Source of the DNA: Diphasiastrum complanatum
Lineage: Eukaryota; Streptophyta; Lycopodiopsida; Lycopodiales; Lycopodiaceae
Length of the DNA stretch: 64,000 nt
Reading direction: 5' to 3'
Assembly: GCA_029204225.1 (NCBI GenBank)
Contig: CM055113.1
Coordinates: forward strand, 4,665,881 to 4,729,880
Part shown: positions 1 through 9,884 of the stretch, piece by piece
Numbering within the stretch: position 1 is the stretch's first letter
Layout: every line of letters begins with the position of its first letter
Notes under the pieces: generated by a model
Seen by the model: only the letters and a program-made list of their open reading frames with translations
What the model was told of the DNA's origin: nothing
The model's database searches: none
Translations under genes and position numbers: made by a program

Positions 1-333
1 CCATACTAAAAAAACAAAAAAGAATTCTTTTTCAAAAAAAAAATTGCTTTTTTTTTTTTCGGGAGGCTCCATCCGTCGTGGCAGATGGAGCATGGAGTTG
101 CCAAATCCAAAAAATAGTCCAAAAGTGTTAATAAAGTCCAAAATTAATTGAGACAATGTTATACACTATGTCAAGAATTATTCTGAATCCCACATATTGG
201 ACATGGACATAACATTATTCCTCTCTTAAACTAATTCCGTCCTCAAAATGAGCAAGAAGATCTAAATTTATATGCTTTTAACTCTTTCCCATGAATCATT
301 ATCCTCAATCTGACCAACCAACTAAGCAAGCAC
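1..333. other. Non-coding flank
   Basis: AT-rich DNA with A and T runs. The copia homology of element E stops near 345, and I see no gene or clear repeat end here. Confidence 0.4.
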
Positions 334-1574
334 TCAAAGATAGAATGATTTCTCAAATACTTCAAAAGGTGTTTTTCTAGCAAGTGCATTGTGAGGTAAT
401 CTATTGCACAAATAGTTTGCACAATTTATAGCTTCACCCCAATAATCAATAGGCAAAGAAGATGCTACTCGAATTGCTTTAGCACATTCACATAAAGATC
501 TATTTTTCCTCTCAGCTACTCCATTTTGAGATGGAGAATAAGCACAAAAAAACTCTCTCTTTATTCTTTCACCTTCACAGTATTCATGAAACTTGTTGGA
601 GATGTATTCACCTCCTCCATCACATCTTAAAGCTTTAACTTTAAAAGAAAATTGTGTCTCAACATAAGCTTTGAACATTAGGAAGTGATAAAAGCCATTG
701 CCTTTGAAGAAAGTAGATACAACCAGGTATATCTAGTAAAGTCATCAATAAAGGTGACAAAACATGTTGCACCACCAATACTTTTAGAAGAGGAAAAATG
801 TACATCTGAGTGTATAAGCTCCAAAGGATGAGTATTCTTTATAAAAGACTTTTGATATGGCTTTCTGTGTGACTTTGCAATGGCACAAGCCTCACAAGGC
901 TTGAAATCTTTAGAAAGAGATTTTGGAAGACCAATAGCCTTCATCTTATTAACCATAGATGACATAGATTTAAAGTTAGGATGACCCAACCTTCTATGCC
1001 ACAGCTCCTCCTTAGATAACAAAGCAACTTCACAAAGGTTTGCATTCTCATAAGAATTTAACTTAAAAATTCCACCACATCTAGTTCCATCAGCAAGGAT
1101 CTCATCTTTTCTCTTCATAAAACAAGTATTGGAGTTGAACTTTACATCACAACCATTATCAAGCAACTTTCCCACACTAATTAAATTCTTTGTAAGTTTT
1201 GGAATGAAAAGAACATTAGAAAGTGCAAGAACTTTTGAAGAAGCAAGTTTCAATGGAATGTTGCCAATTCCTTCTATTGGGCACTCATGATCATTAGCTG
1301 TGCAAATAGATCTCTTGAGTCCTTTGAAAGGTAAGATTAAGTCAAATGACTCCTTCGAACAACACATATGTGAAGAGGCTCCACTGTCTATGTACCAAGC
1401 TCCATCTTTCTTGAAAGGTGATGAAGAAAAACTAGACACCATAAGTGATCCATCTCCATCACTTGCAACAGAATCTTCTTCAATCTCTTTGGAGAGATTA
1501 GCTTGCTTGAGTTGGTTTTTCTTCTTGAAGCAATTAGAGGCATAGTGCTCCTTGCCACAGAAGAAACACTTCAC
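334..1574 (-). pseudogene. Element E: broken Ty1/copia pol (zinc knuckle, protease, integrase part)
   Basis: Read on the minus strand from 1574 down. It begins at a CCHC zinc knuckle (CFFCGKEHYASNC), then an aspartic protease motif DSGASSHMC, a GAG-pre-integrase motif WHRRLGHPN with the HHCC zinc site, and the integrase core (FIDDFTRYTW, then RCDGGGEYIS and QNGVAERKNR). A frameshift near 678 separates the two integrase pieces. Homology ends near 345 after KTPFEVF, so the rest of integrase, RT, RNase H and the 3' LTR are missing. In an active element this polyprotein matures, integrates and copies the element in cytoplasmic particles and the nucleus. This copy is dead. Its gag lies just upstream (1624-2250) and its 5' leader and LTR lie beyond the inserted element A. 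Confidence 0.85.
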
Positions 1575-1623
1575 TTTCTTCTTCTTGGTCTTTGAGCTAG
1601 AAGGATGAGATGTATTATCCTCT

Positions 1624-2250
1624 TCACCATCTTTGTCTCGATCTTTGGCTTTGTCTTTGTTGGATGCTTGCGAGTTTGTTCATGCTGGAGAGTTTATAGC
1701 TTTGTCTAGCTTCTTCAGAAATAAGAATTCCTTGGAGAGTTTCTAGATTAAGCAACTCCTCTTTAATAGCAAAAGACTGAACAAGATTATCATAATCATC
1801 TCTCAAGCCACTCAGTATGACTTGAACTAGCCCATCTTGGTTAATGGTAACACCAACACAGGAAAGCTCTCTATGTAAATCTTTAACTCTCAGAACATAG
1901 TTGGATGCACTCTCTTCACTTCTTTGAAAACTTTGAAAAATCTGATTCCTAAGAGTGAGTATTCTAGAAGTATTCTTTGCTTCATAGATAGTCTTTAGTG
2001 CATCCCAAGCTTCTTTGGTTGTAGTGCAAGATCCTATCTCTTTCAAAATTATGAAATGTAGAGCCATTCTAGCTCTTTTCTTGTACTTAAGAATTTCAGC
2101 CTGTGCTTGAGGCTCCTCCTCAACAACAAACACAATATTCATAACATCCTGGAGTATCAAGATAGACTCCATTCTGAACTTCCAAATTGAGTAATTAGGA
2201 ATATTTAGTCTTTCACTGGCTTCTAGAAGATATCCTCCCTGAGATGCCAT
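1624..2250 (-). pseudogene. Element E: Ty1/copia Gag
   Basis: Minus-strand frame of 208 codons starting MASQGGYLLEASERLN and containing NYSIWKFRMES, the usual start of plant copia Gag. The UBN2-type Gag core follows (EAWDALKTIYEAKNTSRILTLRNQI; LVQVILSGLRDDYDNLVQSF). Gag forms the particle that packages element RNA. The frame shifts near 1640-1680, so the basic stretch before the zinc knuckle is garbled and pol continues in another frame at 1574. It is the same fold as the Gags of A, B and D but clearly an older, different lineage. Confidence 0.85.
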
Positions 2251-2540
2251 TTTAATGAAGACTTCTTAGTTATTGGACTGAGATATGTTTGAGCTTGTTC
2301 CAATTAGACTTAAAGTTGTTGCTCTCTTTCATTATAGGTATTTTCAAGGATGTACTACCTTCCTATGTGAAACACTTGCAACTGTATTTGAGATGACTCT
2401 CAAATATTCCACAAAACAAGTTATCTAGATCAGACACACAAAGTGGATTGAGACACTTTGGCTAGTTTGAATCCTACTTTTGGCACGTGTGAAATGCTTC
2501 AAAAGAAAACACAATTGACTCTCGGAAGGCTCAAAAGGTG

Positions 2541-2545
2541 TTCAT
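2541..2545. repeat. Target-site duplication TTCAT (left, element A)
   Basis: TTCAT lies directly before the left LTR of A and is repeated directly after the right LTR at 8114-8118. Five bases is the normal copia duplication. Confidence 0.95.
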
Positions 2546-3192
2546 TGTGAAAATTGTCAACATTTCCTTGTCTAGTTTTAGGCCAAAATTGCTAAAAATG
2601 GCACATAGTTTAGGATCTGACTTTTCACACGTGTGAAACAGGTCTAGATATTTTTAGTAAGTGTATTTTTTCAGTATGAAGAAGTGTCAAACTTCAAGAC
2701 CTTCGAAATGAGTCCATTTTCATGTATTTTGGACATATATGCCAATTTTACCTATATAGGGCATATTTTAGGTAAGGAGGGTCTAGAGAGAGGAGAGAGA
2801 GTCATCTCTCTCAGCTATATATAGCAGGTAGGCCGTGGAGAAACAGGTTGGAGCAGATCCATTGTATTCATTTGCTTAATGAGAGATTTTTCTATTGGGT
2901 TCTCCTTCCATTGTTGGCATTGTGTAGTGATTGAGTTCAAGCTTTGTGTGTATGATCTTAGGTGCTTTCCAAAAGTGGTAGGCTGATGTATTATGGACTG
3001 TATAATGCTATTTTGGGCCGCACTTGATGTTTATGGAAGTTTCCATTTGTGATAAATGCTTTTTGATCAAGTTCTTTGCATTCTAGGTAGCATAGAATGT
3101 GTTGCCAATTCCTAGCTTATGTAGTTTGGAGTGCAAGCATTCAAGCCAATGATCTTGGAGTTTAGATCCACTTAGGATCTGTATTTTTCACA
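2546..3192 (+). repeat. Element A left LTR
   Basis: 647 bp, TGTGAAAATTG to TTTTTCACA. It holds the palindrome TTTCACACGTGTGAAA at 2623-2638, a GA-rich box (about 2785-2810) and a TATA-like CTATATATAG at 2815-2824, as expected for a U3 promoter. Confidence 0.95.
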
Positions 3193-3209
3193 TGGTATCA
3201 GAGCTGGTT
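3193..3209 (+). other. Element A primer-binding site
   Basis: TGGTATCAGAGCTGGTT follows the LTR directly. It is the plant copia PBS complementary to the 3' region of initiator methionine tRNA. Confidence 0.9.
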
Positions 3210-4366
3210 GGCTTCTATTCATAGTAAGTATTCCATTTTTGGTGATATTTGGATGTTTGATCAAGTTCTAGCATGATTTTGCATTGCTTTGTTGATCAAA
3301 TCTTACTAACCTTTGTTTTGTGAGTTGAACTTGTGGATCAAAAGCATATTTCAGGTCTATTGAAGATCAGAGGCTGAAAAGAAACTATTTTGGATCAGAT
3401 CATAACACCTAATCATTTGTGATTGTGAGGCTTGTGCATATTCAATACTAACAATGTTCTTTTCAATCCTATTGTTGACAATCTCCATTCTTGGATGAAC
3501 ACTCTCCTTAAGTGGATGAAACTTCTCCTTAAGTGGATGACAAATGCTCTTTTGAGTGAGTTGTAATTCTCCTAAAGGCTGAGCAAAGCTCCCATTTGGA
3601 TGAAAGATCCCCTTTTTTGGGTGAACATATTGTAAGCTCCATTGTGAAGAGCATATTGTAAAGATTGTCATCAATTTTGGCATAAATTTTGGTGTACTTT
3701 GTTGAGCATGTAAGTAACTCTCCTTATGTAATTTGATTGGAGCATTTGCTGGAAGGTGTTAACCATTATGCAAGTGTGTTTTCAGGTTCTTAACAGGTTG
3801 AGGAACATTCTCATGTGAAGTGATCTTAGATCTACATCTAAACACCAAATTTTGACAAGATAGTGAAGCTAGTCTTGTGATTCACTAAGTGTGCTCATTC
3901 ATTCACCTCTAAATCTTGTATTTATCACTTGCTGGAGTTTATAAACTTTTAGAAGTGTGGTTTACATGTGGTTTTACAGGTTGAATCAATATCTTAGTGT
4001 GGTGATCATATGTTGATCAAGTTTGTTCATTACTAGGTAATTTTGGCATCCTAGTTTTGGGTATTTTCTAAGAATGCAAGTAACTCTTCACACCATAACT
4101 TGATTTGGTCACTTGCTAGAAAGTTTGAGAGCTTAAGCAAGAGTGTGTTCAGGTTGGTTTGAGTTTGTAATCCATTCTTAGTGTGTGCAAAGTGTTGCAT
4201 GTGTTTTCAATCTTCCTTTCTATGCTTGAAAGCCAAATAGTTTCAAGATAGAGGTCATTTAGGGTTCTAAATCTTTTAAGATCTTCTCCTTCTTCATTTA
4301 TTGAGAGAAAGGAGAGTGCTAGGTGCATTAGAACAGAGCCTAAGGACACAAGAAGATTTTAGCATC
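3210..4366 (+). other. Element A untranslated leader
   Basis: About 1.16 kb between PBS and gag. It matches the leader of B (17942-19096) with only scattered differences until close to gag, although the two gags diverge. An antisense open frame (3357-3683, minus) is conserved between A and B simply because the DNA is nearly the same. It is a likely carrier of packaging and dimerisation signals (inference). Confidence 0.7.
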
Positions 4367-7300
4367 ATGACATCCAATGGTGGAATCATGTTGGAAGCTA
4401 AAGAGAGGTTAAACTCTACAAACTATTCAACTTGGAAAGTGAGGATGGAGTCTTTACTAGAGTTGAATGAGCTAATGGATATAGTTGTGGGAATTGAAGA
4501 AAGACCTCTAATTCTTCAAGAGCAACTAAATTTTGATAGAAGGGCTAAAAGAGCCTTACATATCATAAAGATGAATGTTACCAATGAACTTCTTAAAGAA
4601 GTTGGTAAATGTACTTCTTCAAGTGAAGCATGGAATGCTTTGAAGAAGATCTATGAGTCCAAATCCACATCTAGGGTTCTCACCCTAAGAAGGCAAATCT
4701 TCCAAAGTTGTCAAAGAGAGGGAGAGAGTGCACATTCATTTGTCTTGAAGGTTAAATCCTTGAATGATGATCTAGCATGCATAGATGAAAGCATAAAGGA
4801 TGGGGAACTAGTTCAAGTCATGTTGAATGGTTTGCTTGATGAACATTCTAACCTTGTACAATGCTTTGCTATACAAAAGTCCTTGCCAAGTGTCAATGAC
4901 TTGCAAGAGATCTTGGTGGCTGAAGAGCATAGGTTGCAAGCCAAAGGTGGTGGTGCATCAACACGAGGTGAAGAGGCTTTCTTCACAAAAGGCAAATTCA
5001 AGGGCAAAGGTAAAGGCAAAGGGAAATGGTCCAAAGGTGGTAACTTTGATCATGATGATCACTCTTCCTCTTCCTCTTCTACTAAGAACAATAAGTCAAA
5101 GTTCAAGTGCTTTTATTGTGGGATAAAAGGACATTTTGCAAATGAATGCCATAAGAAACAAAATGCTAGATCTAGGTTGAGATCTAATGTACTTCTTGGA
5201 GATGATAATTGTTGTGCTAACTTGGCAAGCTTTGGTGAATCTATGGTCAATTTTTTGGATCCATTGGATCTTGAAGATGCACTAGTGTTACCTACTAGTC
5301 ATATGGAGTCATGTGGAGCTAAATTAGCATCATGTTTGTACTCTTCTACTCATGGACTTCCAAGGCTTGGTGGTTCTTCAATGGTGCTAGATGGCAAGTG
5401 CAAAAATGGAAAAGGTAAGGAAGGAGCTAACTTCATCAATGGAGTTGATGAAGATTCTTCTTTGGAAGTGATTGTTGCTAATGACTTGTTTGTTCATATG
5501 GAAAAAGATGGAGATGCTAAGTGTCATTCTTTGCAAGAAGATGGTTGTTCTTCTAATTCTTTTCATATTGATGTATGTAATCATGTGGGAAAAGATGATG
5601 GTGCTTTGAGCATGCTTGAAGGAAATGGTTCTTTTACATCTTTTTGTGATAAAGTCATTTGTGCAACAAGTGGTGTCACATTTCTTCATAAAAAGAGTAG
5701 ATCAAAGGTTTCTATCATGAGACTTGGTGAGGGAGATCACAAGTCAAAAGGAAGAGAAGTATGTGAAGTGTTCAAAGTAGGATGTACTTTGAATGATGTT
5801 TTTATGAACGATAGTGAGGAAGAATCATTATCATATGACTCATTACCTAAATCATTGAGTAGAAGTTCATGTTTGAAAAGAGAGAGTACTTCAATCACTC
5901 TTATGTTGAAGGTACTAAGGATTCTTTTCTTGGCTTCTAATATTCAAGAGTCTTCTACTTCTTATGGTGCAACTATCAAGAGGGAGGTTTCTAACTTTTG
6001 TGGTGCTAGCATTAAGAGGGAGTCTTGTGAAGGAAAGGGCAATGGAAGAGTGGTTCTTGGGAAGATCCAAAGCATGGATCTAACATCTCTTCATCAACTC
6101 AAAGCATTCTATGATTGTGGTGGATTGTTCATTCATGGTCAAGATGGCAAAAGGTTGGTTGAAGAAGACTACATGGAGCAACTCAAGTGGCAACTTCTTC
6201 AAGGCAAGGGAGATATCATTGGTGAGCTTATTGAGGTTTGTTATGAACTCAAGAGGGCTGTTTTGATTAGGTTTGATACTCATCTTCACCTACTCTACTT
6301 CATGTTAAATGGAAATGTTGGAATCTATCTTTTGGTTTATGATGGTGGCATTGTTTTCACTAACTATAGTGAAGGGTCAAATTTGAGCATTGATGAGATC
6401 TTGTGGGATCTTAATCATGTGTTTGAGAGGGAGTATCTTCAGAGTTTCAGATCTGAAGATGTTCACATATGCAAGATCTTTGATGTCTTATTGGAAGATC
6501 AAGAGGTTGATCTTGGATTGCTTCATCAACACCAAGAGACAAGTGGCAATTCGAAGCTAGTGAAAAGCATCAAAGAAGAGACAAATGGTCAAGGCATTTT
6601 GGATCTGTTTTTACAGGTTCTTGAAGGTTCAAGTAAGGTCTTTGGAGCTGCAAGGAAGTGTCTTCTTACTCTACCTCACTTGCCTAATCTCATGTATGAA
6701 CATTGTTATGTCAATGTGTTGAAATTGTCAAATTTCAATAAAACTAGTTCCATAGTTTTGCATCCTTTGGATCTTGGAGATGGAATAGTTATCATTGCTG
6801 GTTTGTATGATCAAGTACATGAATTCATTCAGATCTTGAAAGGTATTGAAGTGGTCAATATGTTTTCTTTTGAACAAAGTTCAAGATCTAGTATTCTAGT
6901 GTTGGCAAATTGGCAACTTGTTGACATTGTAGGATCAAGCGTTGTGTGCAAATCTTGTGGAGGTACTTCAAGTATTTCAAGTTCAGGTTTTGGTCATTCA
7001 AATGGAGTAGGGAACACATCTTTTTGGCATTCATTCACTCAAAGGCTTTCATGGATTGAAGATCTACAAAGGCAAGGTGGTGATGGAAGTTCATTCATGG
7101 AGATACATGTTGCATTCACTATATGTATAGTGAAATGTGGAGGAGGCATGCAAACACTTGTTGATCACTTTCATTTACAACTTGTTTGCTGCTATTTTAC
7201 AGAGAAACCAGAGATGGATACATGGAGGAATTCATTAATTGAGATTCTATGTTCTTTTACATGTACCATTTTTATGATTCTATGTAAAATTGATGTAAGA

Positions 7301-7453
7301 AATAGTGAAGCATCCTATATGGACACTATTATCTATATCAATTATGTTGTGTCCTATTTTGTACATATTAGGATCCTTGAGAAGAGATCTATTTTGATGA
7401 TGGAGATCATTCTTAAGTTGGAACAAAGTAGTGTTGTAAAACTAGCAAGTTAA
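4367..7453 (+). CDS. Element A Gag fused to a long ORF of unknown function (no protease, integrase or active RT)
   Basis: 1028 codons. I chose the ATG at 4367 because MTSNGGIMLEAKERLN aligns with the Gag start of B; 22 upstream codons are also open. Residues 1-220 are copia Gag. A lysine/glycine-rich stretch and a CCHC knuckle (CFYCGIKGHFANEC, near residue 247) follow. After it the protein leaves copia pol: no DSGAS protease, no integrase D,D,E and no YVDD. Residues about 600-1028 match the 3' part of D's ORF with substitutions and in-frame indels only. Collinear with RT are EEDYMEQ (RT has EEDIYMEQ) and YLLVYDGGIVF (RT has YVDDI), so this may be a strongly altered, catalytically dead RT derivative; that is inference. 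Two hydrophobic stretches lie near the C-terminus. The frame ends KLAS just before the polypurine tract, as B's pol does. Confidence 0.8.
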   Translation: MTSNGGIMLEAKERLNSTNYSTWKVRMESLLELNELMDIVVGIEERPLILQEQLNFDRRAKRALHIIKMNVTNELLKEVGKCTSSSEAWNALKKIYESKSTSRVLTLRRQIFQSCQREGESAHSFVLKVKSLNDDLACIDESIKDGELVQVMLNGLLDEHSNLVQCFAIQKSLPSVNDLQEILVAEEHRLQAKGGGASTRGEEAFFTKGKFKGKGKGKGKWSKGGNFDHDDHSSSSSSTKNNKSKFKCFYCGIKGHFANECHKKQNARSRLRSNVLLGDDNCCANLASFGESMVNFLDPLDLEDALVLPTSHMESCGAKLASCLYSSTHGLPRLGGSSMVLDGKCKNGKGKEGANFINGVDEDSSLEVIVANDLFVHMEKDGDAKCHSLQEDGCSSNSFHIDVCNHVGKDDGALSMLEGNGSFTSFCDKVICATSGVTFLHKKSRSKVSIMRLGEGDHKSKGREVCEVFKVGCTLNDVFMNDSEEESLSYDSLPKSLSRSSCLKRESTSITLMLKVLRILFLASNIQESSTSYGATIKREVSNFCGASIKRESCEGKGNGRVVLGKIQSMDLTSLHQLKAFYDCGGLFIHGQDGKRLVEEDYMEQLKWQLLQGKGDIIGELIEVCYELKRAVLIRFDTHLHLLYFMLNGNVGIYLLVYDGGIVFTNYSEGSNLSIDEILWDLNHVFEREYLQSFRSEDVHICKIFDVLLEDQEVDLGLLHQHQETSGNSKLVKSIKEETNGQGILDLFLQVLEGSSKVFGAARKCLLTLPHLPNLMYEHCYVNVLKLSNFNKTSSIVLHPLDLGDGIVIIAGLYDQVHEFIQILKGIEVVNMFSFEQSSRSSILVLANWQLVDIVGSSVVCKSCGGTSSISSSGFGHSNGVGNTSFWHSFTQRLSWIEDLQRQGGDGSSFMEIHVAFTICIVKCGGGMQTLVDHFHLQLVCCYFTEKPEMDTWRNSLIEILCSFTCTIFMILCKIDVRNSEASYMDTIIYINYVVSYFVHIRILEKRSILMMEIILKLEQSSVVKLAS

Positions 7454-7454
7454 G

Positions 7455-7466
7455 TTGAAGAGGGAG
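7455..7466 (+). other. Element A polypurine tract
   Basis: Purine-rich GAAGAGGGAG directly abuts the right LTR. It primes plus-strand DNA synthesis; the same tract precedes the 3' LTRs of B, C and D. Confidence 0.8.
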
Positions 7467-8113
7467 TGTGAAAATTGTCAACATTTCCTTGTCTAGTTTT
7501 AGGCCAAAATTGCTAAAAATGGCACATAGTTTAGGATCTGACTTTTCACACGTGTGAAACAGGTCTAGATATTTTTAGTAAGTGTATTTTTTCAGTATGA
7601 AGAAGTGTCAAACTTCAAGACCTTCGAAATGAGTCCATTTTCATGTATTTTGGACATATATGCCAATTTTACCTATATAGGGCATATTTTAGGTAAGGAG
7701 GGTCTAGAGAGAGGAGAGAGAGTCATCTCTCTCAGCTATATATAGCAGGTAGGCCGTGGAGAAACAGGTTGGAGCAGATCCATTGTATTCATTTGCTTAA
7801 TGAGAGATTTTTCTATTGGGTTCTCCTTCCATTGTTGGCATTGTGTAGTGATTGAGTTCAAGCTTTGTGTGTATGATCTTAGGTGCTTTCCAAAAGTGGT
7901 AGGCTGATGTATTATGGACTATATAATGCTATTTTGGGCCGCACTTGATGTTTATGGAAGTTTCCATTTGTGATAAATGCTTTTTGATCAAGTTCTTTGC
8001 ATTCTAGGTAGCATAGAATGTGTTGCCAATTCCTAGCTTATGTAGTTTGGAGTGCAAGCATTCAAGCCAATGATCTTGGAGTTTAGATCCACTTAGGATC
8101 TGTATTTTTCACA
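7467..8113 (+). repeat. Element A right LTR
   Basis: 647 bp and essentially identical to the left LTR. TATA-like box at about 7736-7745. Confidence 0.95.
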
Positions 8114-8118
8114 TTCAT
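8114..8118. repeat. Target-site duplication TTCAT (right, element A)
   Basis: Second copy of TTCAT, immediately after the right LTR of A. Confidence 0.95.
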
Positions 8119-8478
8119 TACTTCAAACTCAGTCTTGATCTTCAGTTTCTTGTATAGGATGTTCAAAACAATGGATTCAGAACAAAGAAAGATTGAATCA
8201 AATCAAAATGTTGTCACTCGGATTTTGGACCTATCCCTATCCTCTTTAAGAGCTTATAACTCTTGCTAGACACATCAGATTTTCACATGTGTGGAATTCT
8301 AGAATTCTGTACTACCTCTTTTCAGGTCTGAAAATTCTGTTCCAGTCCGATTTGATCCAAATACACTTCAGAGAAAGGTGAGAAAAAGTGCAAAACTACT
8401 TTTTTGCTTGATTTAGCTCTCAGTTTCTTGTACAATCAAAGATGTTAGCATGCAAAGCTTAATTTGGCTCTGATACCA
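8119..8478 (-). other. Element E leader and primer-binding site
   Basis: Continuation of minus-strand element E beyond the insertion of A. The reverse complement of the plant copia PBS (GCTCTGATACCA) is at 8467-8478, so E's 5' LTR begins at 8479. Confidence 0.8.
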
Positions 8479-9190
8479 TGATAAAATTTCTAGAATTCAC
8501 ACGTGTGGGGAATGTCCACAAGTATGATTGATCTTGATTAAGCTTTGTGATTAGCACAGTAACCTGATTCTAGATTGTTTAGCAATATCTAGTTCAGAAG
8601 AAATGGCTTAACCACAATCTAGCATGCTAAGCATCAGATTATGATAGCAATGAATCAAAGAATGAACAAAAGTACAAGATTTTAGTGCATTAGCATTAGC
8701 TTCAACACGTGTTAGAGAGAGAAAGCTAGAGAGATAACAAGCAAAATAGTTTAGATCCAAAATGGCATGAGGTAGCTACAAAACTTTGGTTCTTCATCAT
8801 TGATTGTGAGGAGAGCTACAAATATTTATGGAGTTTGAGGTAGCTCGAGGTAGAACCACATCTATCCATTCCAAGATGACAACTAAAGTGACGTCTAGAG
8901 TCTATGTGACATTTGTCACTTGCCATGCATGAAATTCTACCAACTTTTTTCAGTGTACTAGTTCTAACTAACAAAGTACAAATCAACATGCATGTGTCCA
9001 TTATACTTTGTGCATGCCTTGCATGTCACTATGGATCACTTACAACTAATGCATGTGAATTGCCACGAGTTTCTACAAGCACAAATTTGCCAATTCTATG
9101 TCTACAAACTATATGCAAGTTGTATTATTCAAATTAGACATTACATAACCATGTAGCTCGAGTTCTATGTAGGCCAAACTTGCATGGTAC
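8479..9190 (-). repeat. Element E 5' LTR (outer edge approximate)
   Basis: LTR next to the PBS, reading on the minus strand. It contains CACACGTGTG near 8500. Its sequence is related to the old LTR at 33225-33880 (shared CTAGATTGTG, GCTAA...CACAAAGCTTA and CCCCACACGTGTGAA blocks). The outer end and TSD could not be fixed. Confidence 0.55.
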
Positions 9191-9374
9191 AACATTAGTA
9201 GCAAGCCAAGAAATCAACATGATTTGTTTTTCCAATTTTAATATAGATGATCATGATTTGGTTGCTGCTGATGATGAAGAATGTGTAAGTGTTTAAACTT
9301 CCTTGCATTAGAATGTTTTTAATCACTGAATGTGTTTTTGCTAACATATTTCCTATTGCAGGATGCTCTCATAA

Positions 9375-9776
9375 TTGATGATTTTGCTGCGAGACGAGGT
9401 GGTTTCAGACAACACGCATCCTCATTCCAGAGGGGTAGTGGACTATCGTAGGCATTTCCTAAAGAATGAGATCTGTATTGCTCATTCCAAGATGAGCCCA
9501 GTTGGGGAGAGTCTTATAATGGTAGTTAAAGCTTTATCATTTTACCTAGGAGGACATAAATTTGTTAAGACAAATAAGATCATTTTTGTCAAAAGATCTT
9601 ATGTTTTGAACATTTTAGGTTTTACTGATGGGAATGTTCCTTTAACGAGCTTCCATTATTCATTGTATTCCACTTATATTGAGCTTAGTGGAAATAAGGA
9701 TAATGCACATCTATTAGATGCATACACTAGCAGAGAATTTCTTTATGACACTGACACACGATCTGATGATGAATAG
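9375..9776 (+). CDS. Hypothetical ORF, 133 codons
   Basis: Unrecognised ORF. The first ATG follows a possible intron acceptor (TATTGCAG near 9360), and acidic codons sit just upstream in an exon-like stretch ending before GTAAGTG near 9280. The protein is mixed in character with an acidic tail (TDTRSDDE). It converges with the minus-strand transposase-like pseudogene that ends about 100 bp away, so it may be a second gene of the same mobile element. That is inference from position only. Confidence 0.3.
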   Translation: MMILLRDEVVSDNTHPHSRGVVDYRRHFLKNEICIAHSKMSPVGESLIMVVKALSFYLGGHKFVKTNKIIFVKRSYVLNILGFTDGNVPLTSFHYSLYSTYIELSGNKDNAHLLDAYTSREFLYDTDTRSDDE

Positions 9777-9884
9777 TTGACACTTTGTATTTTGTTATAA
9801 TACAATCAATACATTTACATTGAGTATTTCTCCTCTCTTGTTCAATGAATTTGCAAAGCAATTTTGAACATGTCATGGTTTGAT

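Larger units (their letters stand above)
2546..8113 (+). mobile_element. Element A: young non-autonomous Ty1/copia-type LTR retrotransposon
   Basis: A complete LTR-to-LTR insertion of 5568 bp with matching TSDs, PBS, leader of about 1.1 kb, one long ORF and a polypurine tract. It sits inside the 5' leader of the older minus-strand element E, whose two halves continue at 2540 and 8119. The two 647-bp LTRs differ, by eye, at one base (2990s against 7920s: a tgta/tata difference), so the insertion is very recent. The ORF has Gag but no protease, integrase or catalytic RT motif, so A must be moved in trans. B-type elements in the same window share its leader and are the natural candidates to supply the enzymes. 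Confidence 0.95.

Noticed and set aside
7200-7400. Envelope-like glycoprotein at the 3' end of element A
   Set aside because: Two hydrophobic stretches exist, but there is no signal peptide and no separate ORF or splice site. The region is continuous with the Gag frame, so an env-like claim is not supported.
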